64,000 nucleotides of DNA, taken from the NCBI GenBank assembly GCA_947579665.1, contig OX388350.1:88121152-88185151 (forward strand), written 5' to 3'. The notes beneath the pieces are model-generated. The model searched no databases. It was not told the origin of the DNA and saw only the letters and a list, made by a program, of their open reading frames with translations. Shown piece by piece: positions 1 to 12,391 of this stretch. The DNA comes from Sympetrum striolatum (lineage: Eukaryota; Arthropoda; Insecta; Odonata; Libellulidae). Made by a program: the position numbers and the translations under genes. Numbering within the stretch: the stretch's first letter is position 1; every line of letters begins with the position of its first letter.

Positions 1-1634
1 ATTAGTCGAAAAAAATTGAAATTTGGGTTAAACTTTCTGTTTTCGATGCTTTTTTAGATCATTTTTTATCAAAATCACGAAAACTAAGGACAATTAGTGG
101 AAAAAAATTGAAAATTGGGTTAAAATTTCTATTTTAGATGCGTTTTTATATCATTTTTTATCAAAATCACGAAAACTAAGGCAAATTAGAGGAATAAAAT
201 TGAAATTTGGGTTAAAATTTCTTTTTTCGATGCTTTTTTAGATCGTTTTTTATTAAAATTACGAAAACTAAGTCAAAATAGAGGAAAAAAATTGGAATTT
301 CGTTTAATATTTCTGTTTTCATGCTTTTTTAGATCATTTTTTATCAAAATCACGAAAACTAAGGAAAAATAACGGAATAAAATTGTAATTCGGTTAAAAT
401 TTCAGTTGTCGATGCTTTTTTAGGTCATTTTTTATCAAAATCACGAAAACTAATGCAAATTAAACGAAAAAAATTGAAATTTGGGTTAAAATTTCTGTTT
501 TCGATGCTTATTTAGATCATTTTTTGTCAAAATCATGAAAACTAAGGCAAAAAAGAGGAAAAAAAATTGAAATTTCGGTTAAAATTTCATTTTTCGATGC
601 TTTTTTAGATCATTTTTTATCAAAAATCACGAAAACTAAGGCAAAATAGAGGAAAAAATTGAAATTTCGGTTAAAATTTCATTTTTCGATGCTTTTTTAG
701 ATAATTTTTTATCAAAATCACGAAAACTAAGGCAAAATAGAGGAAAAAAATTGAAATTTTGGTTAAAATTGCTATTTTCGATGCTTTTTATGATCATTTT
801 TTATCAAAATCACAAAAACTAAGGCAAAATAGAGGAAAAAAATATAAATTCGGTTGAAAAATCAGTTTTCGATGCTTTTTTAGGTAATTTTTTATCAAAA
901 TCACGAAAACTAAGGCATAATAGAGGCAAAATTGAAATTTCGGTTAAAATTTCTGTTTTAGATGCTTTTATAGATAATTTTTTATCAAAATCACGAAAAC
1001 TGAGGCAAATTAAAGGAAAAAAATTGAAATTTGGGTTAAAATTTCTGTTTTCTATGCTTTTTTAGATCATTTATTGTCAAAATCACGAAAACTAAGGCAA
1101 AACAGAGGAAAAAAATTGAAATTTTGGTTAAAATTTATGTTTTCGATGCTTTTTTAGATCATTTTTTATCAAAATCACGAAAACTAAGGCAAATTAAAGG
1201 AAAAAAATTGAAATTTCGGTTAAAATTGCTATTCTCGATGCTTTTTTTGATCATTTTTTATCAAAATCACGAAAACTAAGGGAAATTAGAGGAAAAAATT
1301 GAAATTTCGTTTATAATTTCTGTTTTCCTTCTTTTTTAGATCATTTTTTATCAAAATCACGAAAACTAAGGAAAAATAAAGGAATAAAATTGAAATTCGG
1401 TTAAAATTTCAGTTTTCGATGCTTTTTTAGGTCATTTTTTATCAATGTCACGAAAACTAAGGGAAATTAGAGGAAAAAATTGAAATTTCGGTTAAAATTT
1501 CTGTTTTGGATGCTTTTTTTGGTCATTTTTTATCAAAATCACGAAAACTTAGGCAAAATAGAGGAAAAATTTGAAATTTCGGTTAAAATTTCTGTTTTCG
1601 ATGCTTTTTTAGATCATTTTTTATCAAAATCACG
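1..1634 (+). repeat. 1.6 kb higher-order block, copy 1 (left-truncated by window)
   Basis: Bases 1 to about 1,634 match 4,819-6,445, 12,392-14,010 and 23,067-24,680 monomer by monomer. Shared rare variants include ATTAGTCG at the start, TAACGGAATAAAATTGTAAT near 370, TTCAGTTGTCGATGC near 411 and ATCAATGTCACG near 1,441. The match fails after about 1,620, where this copy reads CACGAGAAATAAGG. Confidence 0.9.
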
Positions 1635-1740
1635 AGAAATAAGGCAAAATAGAGGAAAAAAATTGAAATTTCGGTTGAAATTTCTGTTTTCGATGCTTTA
1701 TATATCATTTTTAATCAAAATCACGAAAACAAAGGAAAAA

Positions 1741-2030
1741 TAGAGGAAAAAATTGAAATTTCTGTTTTTGATGCTTTTTTAGATCAATTTTTATTATAAT
1801 CACGAATACTAAGGCAAAATAGAGGAAAAAAATTGAAATTTCGGTTTAAATTTCTGTTTTCGATGCTTTTTTAGATCATTTTTTATCAAAAGCACGAATA
1901 CTAAGGCAAAATAGAGGAAGAAAATTGAAATTTTGGTTAAAATTTCTGTATTCTATGCTTTTTTAGATCATTTTTAATCAAAATCACGAAAACTAAGGAA
2001 AAATAGAGGAAAAAGATTGAAATTTCGATG
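1741..2030 (+). repeat. Local duplicated block, copy 1
   Basis: About three monomers starting with the 12-bp-deleted form TTGAAATTTCTGTTTTTGAT and followed by the rare CACGAATACTAAGG and CTGTATTCTATGC variants. The same series recurs at 3,919-4,205, about 2.18 kb downstream (24 monomers). Both copies then run into divergent-subfamily monomers. Confidence 0.8.
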
Positions 2031-2945
2031 AAATAATCAGTTTTGGATGCTTTTTTCGATTAAACCTCGATAAAAGGCCGAAGATTAAGGCAAAATAGAG
2101 GAAAAAAATTGAAAATCCGGTAAAATTATCCGTTTTCGATGATTTATTCGATCAAATCTTGGCGAAATCACCAAGACTAAAACAAATCAGAAGAAAAAGG
2201 CTGAAATATCGGTGAAACTATCCGTTTTTGATGATTTAATCGATCTTGTCTTGGTAAAATCACGAAAGCTAAGGAAAAATAGAGGAAAAAGATTGAAATT
2301 TCGTTGAATTAATCATTTTGCGATGCTTTTTTCGATCATATCTTGTTAAAATCACGAAAAATAAGGAAAATTAGTGGAAACAAATTTTAATATCGGTGAA
2401 ATTATCCGTTTTGAATATTTTTTTCAATCATATATTGCAGAATCACGAAAACTAAGGTAAAATATATGAAAAAGATTGAAATATTGGTGAAATTATCCGT
2501 TTTCAATGCTTTTTCGATCATATCTTGGCAAAAGCACGAAAACTAAGGCAAAACAGAGGAAATTCATTCATTCATACATAGAATTTAGATTCATAAAATT
2601 CATTGAAATTATCCGATTTGGATGCTCTTTTCGATAACACCTCAATAAAATGCCGGATATAAAGGCAAAATAGAGGAAAGAAATTGAAATTCCGTTGAAA
2701 TTATTCTTTTTCGAGGCTTTTTTGATGAAAGAAAGATTACATGCCGAAAAATAAGGAAAAAGATTGAAAATTCATTTAAATTATCCGATTTCGTTGCTTT
2801 TTTCGATCATAATTTGGCAAAATGACGTAAACTAAGGCAAAACAGTGGAAAAAAATTGCGATTACGTTAAAATTATCCGTAATTGATGCTTTTTTCGATC
2901 TTATCTTGGTACAATCACGAAAATTAAGGAAAATAGAGGAAAAAA
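2031..2945 (+). repeat. Island of divergent satellite monomers (subfamily B)
   Basis: About ten monomers keep the overall plan but differ at many positions. Typical are AAATTATCCGTTTTCGATG in place of AAATTTCTGTTTTCGATG, and TTCGATCATATCTTGGCA in place of TTAGATCATTTTTTATCA. They also differ strongly from each other, for example CTCGATAAAAGGCCG near 2,067 and ACATGCCGAAAAATAAGG near 2,737. This mutual divergence suggests older or less homogenised copies. Confidence 0.88.
2561..2609. repeat. Short ATTC-rich insertion in a divergent monomer
   Basis: Between a normal GAGGAA and a resuming ATTGAAATTATCCG lies an insert beginning ATTCATTCATTCATAC and ending TTCATAAAATTC. It is unlike any other monomer here. 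It looks like a small ATTC microsatellite plus AT-rich filler. It is the only clear non-satellite insertion seen in the array. Confidence 0.7.
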
Positions 2946-3224
2946 ATTGAAATTTCGGTTTAAATTTCTGTTTTCGATGCTTTTTAGATCATTTTTTTAT
3001 CAAAATCACGAAAACTAAGGCAAAATTGGGGAAAAAATTGAAATTTCTGTTTTTGATGCTTTTTTAGATCATTTTTAATCAAAATCACGAAAACTAAGGC
3101 AAATTAGAGGAAAAAATTGAAATTTCGGTTGAAATTTCTGATTTCGATGCTTTTTAGATCATTTTTTGTCAAAATCACGAAAACTAAGGCACAAAGATGA
3201 AAAAAAATTGAAATTTCTGTTTTC

Positions 3225-3440
3225 GATGCTTTATTCGATCAAATCTTGGCGAAATCACCAAGACTAAGGCAAATCAGAGGAAAAAGACTGAAATATCGGT
3301 GAAACTATCCGTTTTCGATGATTTAATCGATCTTGTCTTGGTAAAATCACGAAAACTAAGGAAAAATAGAGGAAAAAGATTGATATTTCGGTTAAATTAT
3401 CCGTTTTAGATTCTTAAATCGTATATACTGTGGCAAAATC
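3225..3440 (+). repeat. Second divergent island, duplicated from about 2,140
   Basis: The run ATTCGATCAAATCTTGGCGA followed by AATCACCAAGACTA occurs at 2,146 and again at 3,233, an offset of 1,087 bp (12 monomers). The next monomer, with GATTTAATCGATCTTGTCTT, also matches. This copy then goes its own way through CGTATATACTGTGG near 3,420 and returns to ordinary monomers. Confidence 0.8.
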
Positions 3441-3918
3441 ACGAAAACTAAGGCAAAATAGAGGAAAAAAATTGAAATTTCGGTTAAAATTTCTGTTTTC
3501 GATGCTTTTTTAGATCAGTTTTTATCAAAATCACGAATACTAAGGCAAAATAGAGGAAGAAAATTGAAATTTCGGTTGAAATTTCTGTTTGCTATGCATT
3601 TTTAGATAATTTTTTATCAAAATAACGAAAAGTATGGCAAAATAGAGGAAAAAACATGAAATTTCGGTTAAAATTTCTGTTTTCGATGCTATTTTAGATC
3701 ATTTTTTATCAAAATCACGAAAACTAAGGCAAAATAGAGGAAAAAAATTGAAATATTTGTTAAAAATTCTGTTTTCGATGCTTTTTTAGATCATTTTTTA
3801 TCAAAATCACGAGAATTAAGGCAAAATAGAGGAAACAAATTGAAATTTCGGTTGAAATTTCTATTTTCTATGCATTTTGGATCATTTTTAATCAAAATCA
3901 CGAAAACAAAGGAAAAAT

Positions 3919-4205
3919 AGAGGAAAAAATTGAAATTTCTGTTTTTGATGCTTTTTTAGATCATTTTTTATCAAAATCACGAATACTAAGGAAAATAGAG
4001 GAAAAAAATTGAAATTTCGGTTTAAATTTCTGTTTTCGATGCTTTTTTAGATCATTTTTTATCAAAAGCACGAATACTAAGGCAAAATAGAGGAAGAAAA
4101 TTGAAATTTTGGTTAAAATTTCTGTATTCTATGCTTTTTTAGATCATTTTTAATCAAAATCACGAAAACTAAGGAAAAATAGAGGAAAAAGATTGAAATT
4201 TCGGT
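3919..4205 (+). repeat. Local duplicated block, copy 2
   Basis: This matches 1,741-2,030, including the AGCACGAATACTAAGG and CTGTATTCTATGC variants, and then passes into divergent monomers at 4,195. Confidence 0.8.
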
Positions 4206-4375
4206 AAAATTATCCGTTTTCAATGCTTTTTTCGATCATATCTTAACAAAATCAAGAATAATAAGGAAAAATAGAGGAAAAAGATTGAAATATTTCTGAA
4301 ATTATCCGTTTTCGATGCTTTTTTCGATCATATCTTAGATAATTAACGAAAAGTTAGGCAAAAGAAGGGAATAAA
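4195..4375 (+). repeat. Third divergent island
   Basis: Two subfamily-B monomers with AAATTATCCGTTTTC and TTCGATCATATCTTA, embedded between ordinary monomers. This is the last such island seen going rightward. None was noticed between 4.4 and 62.9 kb. Confidence 0.8.
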
Positions 4376-4818
4376 ATTGAAATTCGGTTGAAAAATCAGT
4401 TTTCGATGCTTTTTTAGGTCATTTTTTATCAAAATCACGAAAACTAAGGAAAAATAGAGGAAAAAATTGAAATTTCGGTTAAAATTTCTGTTTTAGATGC
4501 TTTTTTAGATAATTTTTTATCAAAATCACGAAAACTAAGGTAAATTAGAGGAAAAAAATTTAAATTTCGGTTTAAATTTCTGTTTTCGATGCTTATTTAG
4601 ATAATTTTTTGTCAAAATCACGAAAACTAAGGCAAAACAGAGGAAAAAAATTGAAATTTCGGTTAAAATTTCATTTTCCGATCCTTTTTAGATCGTTTTT
4701 TTATCAAAATCACGAAAACAAAGGCAAAATAGAGGAAAAAATTGAAATTACGGTTAAAAATTCTGTTTTCGATGCTTTTTTAGATAATTTTTTATCAAAA
4801 TCACGAAAACTAAGGACA

Positions 4819-6445
4819 ATTAGTCGAAAAAAATTGAAATTTGGGTTAAACTTTCTGTTTTCGATGCTTTTTTAGATCATTTTTTATCAAAATCACGAAA
4901 ACTAAGGACAATTAGTGGAAAAAAATTGAAAATTGGGTTAAAATTTCTATTTTAGATGCGTTTTTATATCATTTTTTATCAAAATCACGAAAACTAAGGC
5001 AAATTAGAGGAATAAAATTGAAATTTGGGTTAAAATTTCTTTTTTCGATGCTTTTTTAGATCGTTTTTTATTAAAATTACGAAAACTAAGTCAAAATAGA
5101 GGAAAAAAATTGGAATTTCGTTTAATATTTCTGTTTTCATGCTTTTTTAGATCATTTTTTATCAAAATCACGAAAACTAAGGAAAAATAACGGAATAAAA
5201 TTGTAATTCGGTTAAAATTTCAGTTGTCGATGCTTTTTTAGGTCATTTTTTATCAAAATCACGAAAACTAATGCAAATTAAACGAAAAAAATTGAAATTT
5301 GGGTTAAAATTTCTGTTTTCGATGCTTATTTAGATCATTTTTTGTCAAAATCATGAAAACTAAGGCAAAAAAGAGGAAAAAAAATTGAAATTTCGGTTAA
5401 AATTTCATTTTTCGATGCTTTTTTTAGATCATTTTTTATCAAAAATCACGAAAACTAAGGCAAAATAGAGGAAAAAATTGAAATTTCGGTTAAAATTTCA
5501 TTTTTCGATGCTTTTTTAGATAATTTTTTATCAAAATCACGAAAACTAAGGCAAAATAGAGGAAAAAAATTGAAATTTTGGTTAAAATTGCTATTTTCGA
5601 TGCTTTTTATGATCATTTTTTATCAAAATCACAAAAACTAAGGCAAAATAGAGGAAAAAAATATAAATTCGGTTGAAAAATCAGTTTTCGATGCTTTTTT
5701 AGGTAATTTTTTATCAAAATCACGAAAACTAAGGCATAATAGAGGCAAAATTGAAATTTCGGTTAAAATTTCTGTTTTAGATGCTTTTATAGATAATTTT
5801 TTATCAAAATCACGAAAACTGAGGCAAATTAAAGGAAAAAAATTGAAATTTGGGTTAAAATTTCTGTTTTCTATGCTTTTTTAGATCATTTATTGTCAAA
5901 ATCACGAAAACTAAGGCAAAACAGAGGAAAAAAATTGAAATTTTGGTTAAAATTTATGTTTTCGATGCTTTTTTAGATCATTTTTTATCAAAATCACGAA
6001 AACTAAGGCAAATTAAAGGAAAAAAATTGAAATTTCGGTTAAAATTGCTATTCTCGATGCTTTTTTTGATCATTTTTTATCAAAATCACGAAAACTAAGG
6101 GAAATTAGAGGAAAAGATTGAAATTTCGTTTATAATTTCTGTTTTCCTTCTTTTTTAGATCATTTTTTATCAAAATCACGAAAACTAAGGAAAAATAAAG
6201 GAATAAAATTGAAATTCGGTTAAAATTTCAGTTTTCGATGCTTTTTTAGGTCATTTTTTATCAATGTCACGAAAACTAAGGGAAATTAGAGGAAAAAATT
6301 GAAATTTTGGTTAAAATTTCTGTTTTGGATGCTTTTTTTTGGTCATTTTTTTATCAAAATCACGAAAACTTAGGCAAAATAGAGGAAAAATTTGAAATTT
6401 CGGTTAAAATTTCTGTTTTCGATGCTTTTTTAGATAATTTTTTAT
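4819..6445 (+). repeat. 1.6 kb higher-order block, copy 2
   Basis: Starts with the same ATTAGTCG monomer as base 1 and follows it nearly base for base at an offset of 4,818. It lies inside duplication unit A. A few single-base homopolymer differences are present, for example at 5,420 and 6,331. Confidence 0.92.
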
Positions 6446-7490
6446 CAAAATCACGAAAACTAAGGCAAAATAGAGGAAAAAATGGAAATTTCTGTTTTCG
6501 AAGCTTTTTTAGATCATTTTTTATCTAAATCACTAAATTAAGGCAAAATAGAGGAAAAAAATTTAAATTTAGGTTTAAAATTGCTGTCTTCGATGCTTTT
6601 TAGATCATTTTTTATCAAAATCACGAAAACTAAGGCAAATTAGATGAAAAATATTGAAATTTCGGTTAAAATTGCTGTTTTCAATGCTTTTATTGATCAT
6701 TTTTTATCAAAATCACGAAAACTATGGGAAATTAGAGGAAGAAAATTGAAATTTCGGTTAAAATATCATTTTTCGATGTATATTTTGATAAATTTTTATC
6801 GAAATCACGAAAACTAAGGACAATTAGTGGAAAAAAAATTGAAAATTGGGTTAAAATTTCTATTTTCGATGCTTTTTTGGGTCATTTTTTATCAAAATCA
6901 CGAAAACTAAGGCAAATTAGAGGAAAAAAATTGAAATTTGGGTTAAAATTTCTGTTTTCGATGCTTTTTTAGATCGTTTTTTATCAAAATCACGAAAACT
7001 AAGGCAAAAAAGAGGAAAAAATTGAAATTTCTGTTTTCGAAGCTTTTTTAGATCATTTTTTATCAAAATCACTAAATTAAGGCAAAATAGAGGAAAAAAA
7101 TTGAAATTTAGGTTAAAATTGCTGTTTTCGATGCTTTTTAGATCAGTTTTTATCAAAATCACGAAAACTAAGGCAAATTAGATGAAAAATATTGAAATTT
7201 CGGTTAAAATTGCTGTTTTCAATGCCTTTATTGATCGTTTTTTATCAAAATCACGAAAATCTAAGGCAAAATAGAGGAAAAAAAATGAAATTTCGGTTAA
7301 AAGTTCTGTTTTCGATGATTTTTTAGATCATTTTTTATCAAAATCACGAAAACTAAGTCAAAGTAGGGGAAAAAAATGAAATTTCGTTTATAATTTCTGT
7401 TTTCGATGCTTATTTAGATCATTTTTTGTCAAAATCACGAAAACTAAGGCAAAAAAGAGGAAAAAAGTTGAAATTTCGGTTAACATTTCT

Positions 7491-9501
7491 GTTATGGATG
7501 CTTTTTTTGTTCAATTTTTATCGAAATCACGAAAACTAAGGCAAAATAGAGGAAAAATTTGAAATTTCGGTTAAAATTTCTGTTTTCGATGCTTATTTAG
7601 ATAATTTTTTGTGAAAATCACGAAAACTCACGCAAAACAGAGGAAAAAAATTGAAATTTCGGTTAAAATTTCATTTTCCGATGCTTTTTTAGATTATTTT
7701 CTATCAAAATCACGAAAACTAAGGCAAAGTAGAGGAAAAAAATTGAAACTTCGGTTAAAGTTTCTTTTTTCTTTGCTTTTTTAGATAATTTTTTATCAAA
7801 ATAACGAAAACTAAGGCTAATTAGAGGAAAAAAATTGAAATATCGGTTAAAATTTCTATTTTAAAGCTTTTTTAGATCATTTTTTATCAAAATCATGAAA
7901 ACTAAGGCAAATTAGAAGAAAAAAATTGAAATTTTGGTTAAACTTTATTTTTTCGATGCTTTTTTAGATCCTTTGTTATCAAAATGACGAAAACTAAGGC
8001 AAAATAGAGGAAAAAATTGAAATTTCGGTTAAAATTTCTGTTTTCGATGTATTTTTAGATAATTTTTTATCAAAATCACGAAAACTAAGGACAATTAGTG
8101 GAAAAAAATTGAAATTTGGGTTAAAATTTCTGTTTTCGATACTTTTTTAGATCATTTTTTGTCAAAATCACGAGCGAAGGCAAAACAGAGGAAAAAAATT
8201 GAAATTTTTGTTAAAATTTCATTTTTCGATGCTTTTTTAGATCATTTTTTGTCAAAATCACGAAAACATGGGCGAAACAGAGTGAAAACAAATTGAAATT
8301 TCGGTAAAAATTTCATTTTCCGATGCTTTTTTAGATCATTTTTTATCAAAATCACGAATACTAAGGCAAAATAGAGGAAAAAAATTGAAATTTCGGTTAA
8401 AATTGCTATTTTCGATGCTTTTTTTGATCATTTTTTATCAAAATCACGAAAACTAAGGGAAATTAGAGGAAAAAATTGAAATTTCGGTTAAAATTTCTGT
8501 TGTGGATGCTTTTTTTGTTCATTTTTTATCAAAATCACGAAAAATAAGGAAAAATAGAGAAAAAATTTGAAATTTCGGTTAAAATTTCTGTTTTCGATGC
8601 TTTTTTAGATCATTTTTATCAAATTCACGAAAACTAAGGCAAAATAGAGGAAAAAATTGAAATATCGGTTAAAATTTCTGTTTTCGAAGCATTTTTAGAT
8701 CATTTTTTATCAAAATCAAGAAATTAAGGCAAAATAGAGGAAAAAAATTGAAATTTAGGTTAAAATTGCTGTTTTCGATTCTTTTTAGATCATTTTTTAT
8801 CAAAATCACGAAAACTAAGGCAAACTAGATGAAAAAATTGAAATTTCGGTTAAAATTGCTGTTTTCGATGATTTTTTAGATCATTTTTTATCAAAATAAC
8901 GAAAACTAAGTCAAAATAGAGGAAAAAAATTGAAATTTCGTTTATAATTTCTGTTTTCATGCTTTTTTAGATCATTTTTTATCAAAATCACGAAAACTAA
9001 GGAAAAATAAAGGAATAAAATTGAAATTCGGTTAAAATTTCAGTTTTCGATGCTTTTTTAGGTCATTTTTTATCAAAATCACGAAAACTAATGCAAATTA
9101 AAGGAAAAAAATTGAAATTAGGGTTAAAAATTCTGTTTTCGATGCTTATTTAGATCATTTTTTGTCAAAATCACGAAAACTAAGGCAAAACAGAGTAAAA
9201 AAATTGAAATTTCGGTTAAAATTTAATTTTCCGATCCTTTTTTAGATCATTTTTTATCAAAATCCCGAAAACAAAAGGCAAAATAGAGGATAAAATATAA
9301 ATTTCGGTTAAATTTTTTGTTTTCGATGCTTTTTTAGATCAATATTTATCAAAATTACGAAAACTAAGGCAAAATAGAGGAAAAAAATTGAAATTTCGGT
9401 TAAAATTGCTATTTTCGATACTTTTTTTGATCATTTTTTATCAAAATCACGAAAACTAAGGGAAATTAGAGGAAAAAATTGAAATTTCGGTTAATATTTC
9501 T
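7491..9501 (+). repeat. 2.01 kb higher-order unit (22 monomers), unit A copy 1
   Basis: The marker GTTATGGATGCTTTTTTTGT begins at 7,491, 9,502 and 11,514, giving spacings of 2,011 and 2,012 bp. Internal markers recur at the same spacing: ACGAAAACTCACGC near 7,619 and 9,630, and AGGCGAAACAGAGT near 8,270 and 10,283. Confidence 0.9.
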
Positions 9502-11513
9502 GTTATGGATGCTTTTTTTGTTCAATTTTTATCAAAATCACGAAAACTAAGGCAAAATAGAGGAAAAATTTGAAATTTCGGTTAAAATTTCAGTTTTCGA
9601 TGCTTATTTAGATAATTTTTTGTCAAAATCACGAAAACTCACGCAAAACAGAGGAAAAAAATTGAAATTTCGGTTAAAATTTCATTTTCCGATGCTTTTT
9701 TAGATCATTTTTTATCAAAATCACGAAAACTAAGGCAAAGTAGAGGAAAAAAATTGAAACTTCGGTTAAAGTTTCTTTTTTCTTTGCTTTTTTAGATAAT
9801 TTTTTATCAAAATAACGAAAACTTAGGCTAATTAGAGGAAAAAAATTGAAATATCGGTTACAATTTCTATTTTGATGCTTTTTTAGATCATTTTTTATCA
9901 AAATCATGAAAACTAAGGCAAATTAGAAGAAAAAAATTGAAATTTTGGTTAAACTTTATTTTTTCGATGCTTTTTTAGATCCTTTGTTATCAAAATGACG
10001 AAAACTAAGGCAAAATAGAGGAAAAAATTGAAATTTCGGTTAAAATTTCTGTTTTCGATGTATTTTTAGATAATTTTTTATCAAAATCACGAAAACTAAG
10101 GACAATTAGTGGAAAATAATTGAAATTTGGGTTAAAATTTCTATTTTCGATACTTTTTTAGATCATTTTCTGTCAAAATCACGAAAGCGAAGGCAAAACA
10201 GAGGAAAAAAATTGAAATTTTTGTTAAAATTTCATTTTTCGATGCTTTTTTAGATCATTTTTTGTCAAAATCACGAAAACATAGGCGAAACAGAGTAAAA
10301 ACAAATTGAAATTTCGGTAAAAATTTCATTTTCCGATGCTTTTTTAGATCACTTTTTATCAAAATCACGAAAACTAAGGCAAAATAGAGGAAAAAAATTG
10401 AAATTTCGGTTAAAATTGCTATTTTCGATGCTTTTTTTGATCATTTTTTATCAAAATCACGAAAACTAAGGGAAATTAGAGGAAAAAATTGAAATTTCGG
10501 TTAAAATTTCTGTTGTGGATGCTTTTTTTGTTCATTTTTTATCAAAATCACGAAAAATAAGGAAAAATAGAGAAAAAATTTGAAATTTCGGTTAAAATTT
10601 CTGTTTTCGATGCTTTTTTAGATCATTTTTATCAAATTCACGAAAACTAAGGCAAAATAGAGGAAAAAATTGAAATATCGGTTAAAATTTCTGTTTTCGA
10701 AGCATTTTTAGATCATTTTTTATCAAAATCACGAAATTAAGGCAAAATAGAGGAAAAAAATTGAAATTTAGGTTAAAATTGCTGTTTTCGATGCTTTTTA
10801 GATAATTTTTTATCAAAATCACGAAAACTAAGGCAAACTAGATGAAAAAATTGAAATTTCGGTTAAAATTGCTGTTTTCGATGATTTTTTAGATCATTTT
10901 TTATCAAAATAACGAAAACTAAGTCAAAATAGAGGAAAAAAATTGAAATTTCGTTTATAATTTCTGTTTTCATGCTTTTTTAGATCATTTTTTATCAAAA
11001 TCACGAAAACTAAGGAAAAATAAAGGAATAAAATTGAAATTCGGTTAAAATTTCAGTTTTCGATGCTTTTTTAGGTCATTTTTTATCAAAATCACGAAAA
11101 CTAATGCAAATTAAAGGAAAAAAATTGAAATTTGGGTTAAAATTCCTGTTTTCGATGCTTATTTAGATCATTTTTTGTCAAAATCACGAAAACTAAGGCA
11201 AAACAGAGTAAAAAAATTGAAATTTCGGTTAAAATTTAATTTTCCGATCCTTTTTTAGATCATTTTTTAGCAAAATCACGAAAACTAAGGCAAAATAGAG
11301 GATAAAATATAAATTTCGGTTAAATTTTTTGTTTTCGATGCTTTTTTAGATCAATTTTTATCAAAATTACGAAAACTAAGGCAAAATAGAGGAAAAAAAT
11401 TGAAATTTCGGTTAAAATTGCTATTTTCGATACTTTTTTTGATCATTTTTTATCAAAATCACGAAAACTAAGGGAAATTAGAGGAAAAAATTGAAATTTC
11501 GGTTAACATTTCT
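9502..11513 (+). repeat. 2.01 kb higher-order unit (22 monomers), unit A copy 2
   Basis: Tandem neighbour of the unit at 7,491, with the same order of variant monomers. After 11,514 the series departs into CGAAGCTTTTTTAGATCATT monomers, so there is no third complete copy. Confidence 0.9.
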
Positions 11514-12391
11514 GTTATGGATGCTTTTTTTGTTCAATTTTTATCAAAATCACGAAAACTAAGGCAAAATAGAGGAAAAATTTGAAATTTCGGTTAAAAT
11601 TTCTGTTTTCGAAGCTTTTTTAGATCATTATTTATCAGAATCACGAAATTAAGGCAAAATAGAGGAAAAAAATTGAAATTTAGGTTAAAATTGCTGTTTT
11701 CGATGCTTTTTAGATCATTTTTTATCATAATCACGAAAACTAAGGTAAATTAGATGAAAATAAATTGAAATTACGGTTAAAATTGCTATTTTCGATGCTT
11801 TTATTGATCATTTTTTATCAAAATCACGAAATCTAAGGGAAATTAGAGTAAAAAAATTGAAATTTCGGTTAAAATTTAATTTTCCGATCCTTTTTTAGAT
11901 CATTTTTTATCAAAAATCACGAAAACTAAGGCAAAATAGAGGAAAAAATTGAAATTTCGGTTAAAATTTCATTTTTCGATGCTTTTTTAGATAATTTTTT
12001 ATCAAAATCACGAAAACTAAGGAAAAATAGAGGAAAAAATTGAAATTTCGGTTAAAATTTCTGTTTTAGATGCTTTTTTAGATAATTTTTTATCAAAATC
12101 ACGAAAACTAAGGTAAATTAGAGGAAAAAAATTTAAATTTCGGTTAAAATTTCTGTTTTCGATGCTTATTTAGATAATTTTTTGTCAAAATCACGAAAAC
12201 TAAGGCAAAACAGAGGAAAAAAATTGAAATTTCGGTTAAAATTTCATTTTCCGTTCCTTTTTAGATCGTTTTTTTATCAAAATCACGAAAACAAAGGCAA
12301 AATAGAGGAAAAAATTGAAATTACGGTTAAAAATTCTGTTTTCGATGCTTTTTTAGATAATTTTTTATCAAAATCACGAAAACTAAGGACA

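Larger units (their letters stand above)
4436..11845 (+). repeat. 7.57 kb segmental tandem duplication, unit A
   Basis: Monomer variants from about 4,436 reappear in the same order 7,573 bp downstream, with the offset drifting only to about 7,567 by 9.7 kb. The match starts where both copies read AAGGAAAAATAGAGG followed by TTTTAGATGC. It ends near 11,845, where this copy changes to GAGTAAAAAAATTG. About 160 bp of junction monomers (11,846-12,008) separates it from unit B. Confidence 0.92.

Noticed and set aside
2561..2609. Transposon insertion
   Set aside because: The insert is too short, has no terminal inverted repeats and no convincing target duplication. A microsatellite-like filler is simpler.
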